From Candidatus Methylomirabilota bacterium (GTDB taxonomy: Bacteria > Methylomirabilota > Methylomirabilia > Rokubacteriales > CSP1-6), in assembly GCA_035315345.1 (NCBI GenBank), contig DATFYA010000058.1, positions 1-63,883 on the forward strand: a DNA stretch of 63,883 nt. Reading direction: 5' to 3'. The translations under genes and the position numbers were made by a program. Below are positions 58,631 to 63,883 of the stretch, in pieces (the stretch's first letter is position 1; every line of letters begins with the position of its first letter). Below the pieces are notes generated by a model. The model was not told the DNA's origin. It did not search any database and saw only the letters and a list, made by a program, of their open reading frames with translations.

Positions 58631-59863
58631 ATGAGAGTGCTCCGCCTCGCGTCGATCGCCGCCGTCCTGACCCTCGTCGCGCTCGCGGCCCGGCCCGCGG
58701 CGGCCGCCGAGACCATCCGCGTGGGCTACATCGGCCCGCTCACCGGCATCTTCGCGCAGGCCGGCAAGGACATGCTCGACGGCCTGAAGCTGGCCCTCGA
58801 GCAGGCGGGCTATCAGGCGGGCGGCCGCAAGATCGAGCTGTTCGAGGAGGACGACGAGGGCAACTCGGCCACCGCCATCGCGAAGTATCGCAAGCTGGTC
58901 GGGCACGACCGGATCCACGTCCTCGCCGGCGTGCTGCTGGTCAACGTGGGCAACAGCCTGGTGCCGCTGATCGAGAAGGATCAGCTGCCGACGCTGTTCC
59001 TCACCACGCCCGACGACCTCACCAAGCGCAAGATCGCCAAGTGGATCCTCCGCTCCAACTTCGCAGCCAGCCAGATCATGCATCCGCTCGGCGACTACGC
59101 GGCCAAGACGCTCAAGTACAAGCGGGTCGCGGTCCTGGCCATGGACAACGGCTTCGGCCACGAGGAGGCGGGCGGCTTCCAGCGCGTCTTCGAGGACGGC
59201 GGCGGCCGCGTGGTCCAGAAGATCTGGGTCCCCCTGAACGCGCTCGACTTCGCGCCGTACCTCTCGCAGGTCTCGAAGGACGCGGACGCGATCTGCGCGG
59301 TCTTCGTGGCCGGCCAGGCGGTGCGCTTCGTGAAACAGTACGGCGAGTCCGGCCTGCGGGGCAAGACCCCGCTGATCGGCACCGGGGTCATGATCGACGA
59401 GAGCGCGCTGCGCGGCATGGGCGACGAGGCGGTCGGCACCATCGGCTCGCTGCTCTGGAGCCCGACCCTGCAGACGCCCGCGAACCAGGCCTTCATGAAG
59501 CTGGCCGAGGCGCGGCTCGGCCGCACCCCGGCGTACTTCCACGCGGTGATGTACAGCAGCGGGCGCTGGATCACCGAGGCCGCGAACGCGCTCGGCGGAC
59601 AGGTCGAGGATCGCGAGAAGATGGTCGCCGCCATCCGCCGGGCGATCGAGACCACGCCGGATCCGCGCGGGCCCATCAAGCTCGACGAGTGGGGCAATCC
59701 CACCGAGAACGTGTACATGCTGCGGGTCGACAAGGTCGGCGGCAAGCTCGCCACCACCGTGATCCACACCTATCCGGCCGTCTCGCAGTTCTGGACCTAC
59801 AAGCCGGAGGAGTTCCTCAAGACCCCGCCCTACTCGCGCGAGTATCCGCCGGCCAAGCCGTAG
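58631..59863 (+). CDS. Branched-chain amino-acid-type ABC substrate-binding protein, paralogue
   Basis: A 410-residue homologue of the preceding protein with a Sec signal (LTLVALAARPAAAAE) in place of the Tat-type one. Shared stretches include IRVGYIGPLTGIFAQAGKDM, HPLGDYA, GFQRVFED and HTYPAVSQFWTYKPEEFLK. The difference in export signal between tandem paralogues is notable. ATG 58631 has no strong ribosome site and probably relies on coupling to the upstream gene. Confidence 0.88.
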   Translation: MRVLRLASIAAVLTLVALAARPAAAAETIRVGYIGPLTGIFAQAGKDMLDGLKLALEQAGYQAGGRKIELFEEDDEGNSATAIAKYRKLVGHDRIHVLAGVLLVNVGNSLVPLIEKDQLPTLFLTTPDDLTKRKIAKWILRSNFAASQIMHPLGDYAAKTLKYKRVAVLAMDNGFGHEEAGGFQRVFEDGGGRVVQKIWVPLNALDFAPYLSQVSKDADAICAVFVAGQAVRFVKQYGESGLRGKTPLIGTGVMIDESALRGMGDEAVGTIGSLLWSPTLQTPANQAFMKLAEARLGRTPAYFHAVMYSSGRWITEAANALGGQVEDREKMVAAIRRAIETTPDPRGPIKLDEWGNPTENVYMLRVDKVGGKLATTVIHTYPAVSQFWTYKPEEFLKTPPYSREYPPAKP

Positions 59864-59872
59864 CCCGGCGCG

Positions 59873-60874
59873 ATGCGCTTCGGCTTCTTCTTCTGGCCCT
59901 ACACCCCGGAGTACACCGCGCGCATGGCCCGCCTCGGCGAGGACCTGGGCTTCGATCTCGTCGGCATCGCCGACACGCCGGGCAACGCGCTCGACCCGTG
60001 GGTCGCCATGACGCTGGCCGCCGCCGCGACGTCCCGGGTGACCCTCGCGACGTGCGTCACCAACCTGGTCACGCGCCATCCCTCCATCACCGCGTCGGCC
60101 GCGGCCTCGGTGGACGCGGCGGCGGGAGGCCGGACCATCCTGGGCGTCGGGGCCGGCCACAGCGGCGTCGCCAACGTGGGCGGCGCGCCCAGCCGGACCG
60201 CGGAGCTGCGCGAAGGTCTCGCGTTCCTGCGGGCCGCGCTCTCCGGGACGCCCGCCGCGTGGCGCGGAGCGGCCACGCATCTGCCGTGGGTGAAGCGGGC
60301 GGTGCCGGTGTACGCGGCGGCCTCGGGACCGGCCGCGCTGCGCGCGGTGGGCGCGGCCGCCGACGGCGCCTTCGTCAACTACGGCCTCGGCGCGCCCGAG
60401 GTGAGCCGCGTGCGCGCGCTGCTCGCCGAGGGCGCGGGTCCGGCCGGCCGCACCGCCGCCGACGTGGACGTCTGGTCCATCGCGTGCCTCGACGTGGCCG
60501 AGCCGCGCGAGGCCGCGCTCGAGAAGCTCGGCAACATCCTGGGCTTCGTCGCCGCCTACATCCTGGGGCCCGATCCGGAGGGCCGCGGCGTGCCCGCCGA
60601 CCTGGTGCCCGCGGTGCACGCGCTGCGCGCGAGCTACACCACCCGCCGGCGCGAGATGGATTCCGCGCTCACCCGGCGGCTCGGGCTCTTCGACTACCTG
60701 CGCGCGCGCCTCGCGATCGCGGGCACCCCCGACGATTGCCTCGCGCAGGTCCGCGCGGCCGAGGCCGCGGGCGTCACCCAGCTCATGTTCACGGTGAGCC
60801 TGGCCGCCGACCCGGTGCGCACCGTGGAGCTGTTCGGCCGGACCGTGCTGCCGCGCCTCGCGCGCGGATCATGA
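59873..60874 (+). CDS. LLM-class flavin-dependent oxidoreductase
   Basis: A 333-residue luciferase-like protein: MRFGFFFWPYTPEY, GFDLVGIADTPGNALDPW, TCVTNLVTRHPSITAS, GVGAGHSGVANVG and the YAAASGPAALRAVG strand. It lies 9 bp after the second binding-protein gene, so a route in which the imported compound is oxidised by this enzyme is likely but not proven. F420 or FMN could be the cofactor. Confidence 0.87.
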   Translation: MRFGFFFWPYTPEYTARMARLGEDLGFDLVGIADTPGNALDPWVAMTLAAAATSRVTLATCVTNLVTRHPSITASAAASVDAAAGGRTILGVGAGHSGVANVGGAPSRTAELREGLAFLRAALSGTPAAWRGAATHLPWVKRAVPVYAAASGPAALRAVGAAADGAFVNYGLGAPEVSRVRALLAEGAGPAGRTAADVDVWSIACLDVAEPREAALEKLGNILGFVAAYILGPDPEGRGVPADLVPAVHALRASYTTRRREMDSALTRRLGLFDYLRARLAIAGTPDDCLAQVRAAEAAGVTQLMFTVSLAADPVRTVELFGRTVLPRLARGS

Positions 60875-60912
60875 CGGCCGCGCACTCCGTTCGTGGATGG
60901 TAGAGTACCGGG

Positions 60913-61746
60913 ATGCGCGTCGGACTCTCGATCGATCCGCCGCTGGCCACCATCCCGCCGCTGCTCGCCGCGGAAGGCGTCGACGTCTACCAGACGGTGC
61001 TGCGTGACCCGGGCCGCTTCGGCAACTACGGCGTCCCCGAGCCCGCCGACCGCGTCGCGCTCGCGGAGGGGCTGCGCGGCCGCGGCACCTGGGGGGTGGC
61101 GCACGGCTCGCTGCTGATCAATCTCGCCAGCGCCGAGGGGCGCATCCGCAACTCCTCGGTGTCGAGCCTGCTCGCCGATCTGAAGGTCGCCGCCGAGGTC
61201 GGCATCGACGCGGTCTGCTTCCACGTCGGCTACTCGAAGGGCCACGCGAGCCTCGACGAGGCGCTCGCGATGGCCACCCGCAAGCTCGGCGAGCTGATCG
61301 AGCGCATGCCCGCCGGCCCGCGCCTGCTGCTGGAGAACTCCTGCGAGGGCAGCGAGCTGGGCCAGACCATCCCGGAGCTGGCCCGCCTCGTGCGCGACGT
61401 GGGGGCGCCGGCCGAGCGCTTCGGCCTGCTCATCGACACGTGTCATCTCCACGCGGCGGGCTTCGACCTCGCGGGAGAGGATGCGGGCCAGCGCCTGGCC
61501 GACGCCCTCGCCGCCGAGGGCATCCTCGAGCGGGTGGTCGCCTTCCACCTCAACGACTGCCAGCTCCCGTGCGGCGCCCACCGCGACCGTCACGCCACGC
61601 CCGGCACCGGCACCATCGGCATCGGCGTTCCCAGCGTGGCGCGTCATCCCGCGTTCGCGACGCTACCCGGCGTGCTGGAGGTGTCCGTCGAAGACGCGCG
61701 GCTGGGATTGCAGTACCTGCGACAGCACGGGGCGCTGGCCGGCTAG
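60913..61746 (+). CDS. Endonuclease IV-family AP endonuclease (Nfo-like)
   Basis: A 277-residue TIM-barrel protein with the endonuclease IV metal-ligand order: VAHGSLLINLAS, CFHVGYSKGH, LLENSCEG, LIDTCHLHAAGFDL, FHLNDCQLPCGAHRDRH and a final LEVSVED. The family cleaves DNA 5' to abasic sites. Slight changes from Nfo (HGSLLINLA for HAPYLINLA) do not remove ligands. It follows the LLM gene by 38 bp. Confidence 0.85.
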   Translation: MRVGLSIDPPLATIPPLLAAEGVDVYQTVLRDPGRFGNYGVPEPADRVALAEGLRGRGTWGVAHGSLLINLASAEGRIRNSSVSSLLADLKVAAEVGIDAVCFHVGYSKGHASLDEALAMATRKLGELIERMPAGPRLLLENSCEGSELGQTIPELARLVRDVGAPAERFGLLIDTCHLHAAGFDLAGEDAGQRLADALAAEGILERVVAFHLNDCQLPCGAHRDRHATPGTGTIGIGVPSVARHPAFATLPGVLEVSVEDARLGLQYLRQHGALAG

Positions 61747-61765
61747 CGTCCCCGGCCGGCCCGGA

Positions 61766-62524
61766 CTACTTCGGCATCGGGTTGACCTGGCTCGGGGCCT
61801 GCTGGTTGTAGGCGGGCTCTCGCCAGAGGAGCATGGCCTTGTAGGTGGTCGGCTGCGCGCCCTGCTCCACGATGAGGTAGACCTGATCGGGCAGGCTCTG
61901 GTTGTCGTTCTCCCCGACCACCGCGGCGATGCCCTGGCTGAGGTCGATGCTGCCCGACACGTAGCGATCCCACACGGTGCCGCGCGACTCGTAGGCCCAG
62001 AGAAACGCCAGCGGGTATTTCACCGCCGCGCTGCGGGTGCCCCGCGTCGGCACGTACGGCTGGAACTGGCGTGGGGGACCGTCGCCCTTGAGCACCGCGC
62101 GATAGAGCCGCTCGGGCCGGCCGCGGCCGCTCGGCAGCACCATCCACACACTGCGCTCTCCCGGCTTGCCCTCCCAGCGCACCTCGTCCCAGATCGGATG
62201 GCCGTCGCCGCCGGGTCGGATCTCGGCCAGCACGCGCGTGGTGCCGTAGGCGCGGGCCACGCTCTCGCTCGCCCACCGCAGCGTGCGGTCGCCGAGCACC
62301 ACCCCCCGCGACATGGTTGCGTCGTCCAGGCTCTGCTGGAACCGCTCCAGCCCGGGGCCGGACGCGCCGTCGTGCAGCTCGGCGGCCTTTGCGTAGGCGT
62401 ACAGCGCGGTCTCCCAGAGGTTGACGACCTCGAGCCGATACTCGACGGCGCGAGCCGGTGCGGCGGTGACGCCGGTCAGGAGCCCGGTGAGCAGGAGACC
62501 GATCAGGAAACGACGTGTCGCCAT
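61766..62524 (-). CDS. Uncharacterised exported protein
   Basis: A 252-residue protein with a Sec signal (FLIGLLLTGLLTGVTAAPARA). The mature part has EYRLEVVNLWETALYAYAKA, GHPIWDEVRWEGKPGERSVW and QVYLIVEQGAQPTTYKAMLL and looks mainly beta. I do not recognise a family. ATG 62524; the frame stays open to 63091 but that part is antisense to the next gene. Convergent with the endonuclease IV gene, divergent from the YcaQ-like gene. Confidence 0.72.
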   Translation of the reverse strand: MATRRFLIGLLLTGLLTGVTAAPARAVEYRLEVVNLWETALYAYAKAAELHDGASGPGLERFQQSLDDATMSRGVVLGDRTLRWASESVARAYGTTRVLAEIRPGGDGHPIWDEVRWEGKPGERSVWMVLPSGRGRPERLYRAVLKGDGPPRQFQPYVPTRGTRSAAVKYPLAFLWAYESRGTVWDRYVSGSIDLSQGIAAVVGENDNQSLPDQVYLIVEQGAQPTTYKAMLLWREPAYNQQAPSQVNPMPK

Positions 62525-62557
62525 GGCGCCGTCCCTGGATGGTACTCTCTTGAGCCG

Positions 62558-63853
62558 ATGCCGCAACGGATTGTTCCCCGGCGCGCGGTGGCCGCGCTCT
62601 TCCTCCACCGCCAGCATCTGGCCCGCCCGCGCGCGCACCGGCTCACCCCGGCGCGGCTCACCCGCTTCGCCGAGGACGTGGGCGGTATCCAGATGGACTC
62701 GATCAACGTGCTCGAGCGCGCCCACTACCTCACGGTATGGAGCCGCTTCGGCCCGTACGACCGGGCGCGGCTCGACCGCCTGGTGTATCGCCGCCGTCTC
62801 CTGCTCGAGTACTGGGCTCACGCCGCGTGCCTCGTGCCGATCTCGATGCTGCCGTGGTGGAAGCGGGCGATGCTCGACTACCGGATCCGGCACACCGGGT
62901 GGTCGGGCTGGCTGCGCACGAACCGCAAGCTTCTGGCCAGCGTGGTGGAAATTATCCGGGCGAACGGGCCCATGAGCCACGGCGACCTCGAGGGACGCCG
63001 GCCGCCCCGCGGCCGCGGAGGCTGGTGGAACTGGCGACCGGCGCAGCACGCGCTGCACTACCTGTGGATGACCGGCGCGGTGACGATCCACTCACGGCGT
63101 CACTTCCAGAAGCGCTTCGACCTGATGGAGCGGACGGTGCCGGCCGCGTGGGCTGCCGAGGCGGTATCGGCCGAGCAGTTCCACCGCTGGCACATCGAGC
63201 GCTCGCTGCACGCGATGGGCGCCGCGCCGGAGATCGACCTCACCCACTACCTCACGTATCCGCGCGGCGCGACGGCCGCGCGGCGGGCCGCCCTGCGCGC
63301 GATGCAGGCGGACGGTGAGGTCGCGAGCCTCGAGGTGGAAGGCACGAAGACCCCGTGGCTCGCGCTGGCGCGTGACGTGCCGCTGCTCGCGCGGGCCGCG
63401 CGGCGGCCGGCGGCGTCGGTGGGCACCACGCTGCTCGCACCGTTCGACTCGCTCCTCTGGTACCGCGAGCGCGTCTCGCGCCTGTTCGGCTTCGACTACC
63501 GCATCGAGGTCTACACGCCGGGACCCAAGCGCGTGCACGGCTACTACACGCTGCCGATCCTGCACCACGGCCAGCTGATCGGCCGGCTCGACGCCAAGGC
63601 GCAGCGGGCCGAGCGCCGCCTGGACGTGCGCCACGTCCACTTCGAGCCCTGGGCCGCCCGCGGCCAGGCGCGCACCGCGGGCGAGCCGGCGGTGGACCGC
63701 GACGCCATGCTGGCGGGCCTCGCCGAGACCCTCGCCTCCCTCGCCCGCTTCATGGGCGCCGACCGCATCACCATCGAGCGCGTCACCCCCGCCCGCCTCC
63801 GCGCCCCGCTCCGGGGTCAGGTCTTGCATTACGACATTTCGGGAACGGGCTGA
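62558..63853 (+). CDS. YcaQ/AlkX-like winged-helix DNA glycosylase-family protein (HTH_42)
   Basis: A 431-residue winged-helix protein of the HTH_42 family with the core segment GGIQMDSINVLERAHYLTVW (residues 43-62), WSRFGPYD, YWAHAACLVPISMLPWW and a late LLAPFDSLLWYRERVSRLFG. Members such as E. coli YcaQ unhook DNA interstrand crosslinks; the Q-x-D motif here is the expected catalytic position. The last 13 residues (from about RGQVLHYD) are encoded by the palindromic element at 63813, so the native end was likely a few residues earlier. Confidence 0.88.
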   Translation: MPQRIVPRRAVAALFLHRQHLARPRAHRLTPARLTRFAEDVGGIQMDSINVLERAHYLTVWSRFGPYDRARLDRLVYRRRLLLEYWAHAACLVPISMLPWWKRAMLDYRIRHTGWSGWLRTNRKLLASVVEIIRANGPMSHGDLEGRRPPRGRGGWWNWRPAQHALHYLWMTGAVTIHSRRHFQKRFDLMERTVPAAWAAEAVSAEQFHRWHIERSLHAMGAAPEIDLTHYLTYPRGATAARRAALRAMQADGEVASLEVEGTKTPWLALARDVPLLARAARRPAASVGTTLLAPFDSLLWYRERVSRLFGFDYRIEVYTPGPKRVHGYYTLPILHHGQLIGRLDAKAQRAERRLDVRHVHFEPWAARGQARTAGEPAVDRDAMLAGLAETLASLARFMGADRITIERVTPARLRAPLRGQVLHYDISGTG

Positions 63854-63883
63854 CTCCCTCGCGCGGAAAAATGTCGTAATGCA
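63813..63883. mobile_element. 84-bp palindromic MITE/REP-like element, copy 2 (cut by right edge)
   Basis: The left arm (63813 onward, GGGGTCAGGTCTTGCATTAC...) is the same as that of the element at 7331; the right arm (from 63867, AAAAATGTCGTAATGCA) is cut by the window edge. The centre differs from copy 1, so the arms are the conserved part. The window or contig ending inside a repeat is typical of an assembly break. Confidence 0.85.

Noticed and set aside
1-63883. tRNA, rRNA, CRISPR arrays, integrases and transposase genes
   Set aside because: Looked for on both strands by eye; no cloverleaf, rRNA signature, regularly spaced repeat array or transposase/integrase motif was found. Short or diverged tRNA genes cannot be excluded without a dedicated scan.

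Overview
The window is GC-rich (roughly 70%), densely packed bacterial DNA with strong GC-ending codon bias, Shine-Dalgarno-led starts and many short overlaps between genes. The gene set suggests a member of Candidatus Rokubacteria / Methylomirabilota or a close relative: many solute-binding proteins and LLM flavin oxidoreductases, a zinc-ribbon cyclase-ATPase-TPR giant, a PEP-CTERM protein, a selenoprotein candidate and dispersed GC hairpin repeats. That assignment is inference from gene content only; no rRNA, tRNA or CRISPR array was seen.

Layout. 1-7.3 kb: a 2-hydroxyacyl-CoA dehydratase-like gene (cut by the left edge) with a diiron protein, a peroxiredoxin, a beta-hydroxyacid dehydrogenase, a lactonase-like hydrolase, a YihY membrane protein and a Sad-type aldehyde dehydrogenase, closed by an 84-bp palindromic element (7331-7414). 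7.4-14 kb: an envelope/stress island with a small membrane protein, a BON protein, a run of very small proteins (including a 50-aa DUF3309 type), an M48 lipoprotein peptidase, a phospholipase D-like lipoprotein, a metallo-beta-lactamase protein and a PRC-barrel protein; a sigma-54-like promoter lies at its start. 14-18 kb: acetyltransferase, LLM oxidoreductase, acyl-CoA dehydrogenase, carboxymuconolactone decarboxylase-like protein and a frameshifted small membrane gene. 18-28.6 kb: two sugar-type ABC importer operons pointing at each other, separated by a cyclase/ATPase/TPR regulator that sits between two inverted copies of a MITE-like repeat. 28.7-32.6 kb: lipoproteins, an OmpA-type protein and an alkaline-phosphatase-family gene with a DUF5666-like partner. 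32.6-37.8 kb: a GntR-controlled nitrogen-scavenging operon (hydantoinase, amino-acid ABC importer with fused permease-ATPase, formamidase remnant). 37.9-47 kb: Tam, a MenC-type enzyme, dienelactone hydrolase with an attenuator-like leader, amidase, alpha/beta hydrolase, NIPSNAP, SDR, Upp and a TauD-type dioxygenase. 47-54 kb: cupin, Asp-box propeller, cyclase-like and LVIVD proteins, an unrecognised 524-aa His-rich protein, secreted proteins. 54-63.9 kb: the selenoprotein candidate, a frameshifted MmcQ/YjbR gene, VOC and MetE-like proteins, two tandem branched-chain-type binding proteins, an LLM oxidoreductase, an endonuclease IV homologue and a YcaQ-like protein whose end runs into a second copy of the 84-bp palindromic element at the right edge.

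The most striking signal is at 53967-54716. An in-frame TGA occupies the first cysteine position of a glutaredoxin-like CxxC motif (U-S-S-C) and is followed at the right distance by a strong stem-loop of bacterial SECIS type; the protein continues into a DinB-like domain. Other structure beyond the genes: an intrinsic terminator 31 bp upstream of the dienelactone hydrolase start preceded by a tiny ribosome-binding-site-led ORF and hairpins; two ABC permease genes that appear to start at CTG inside CTGA stop/start overlaps; and several minus-strand genes whose C-termini are made of repeat sequence.
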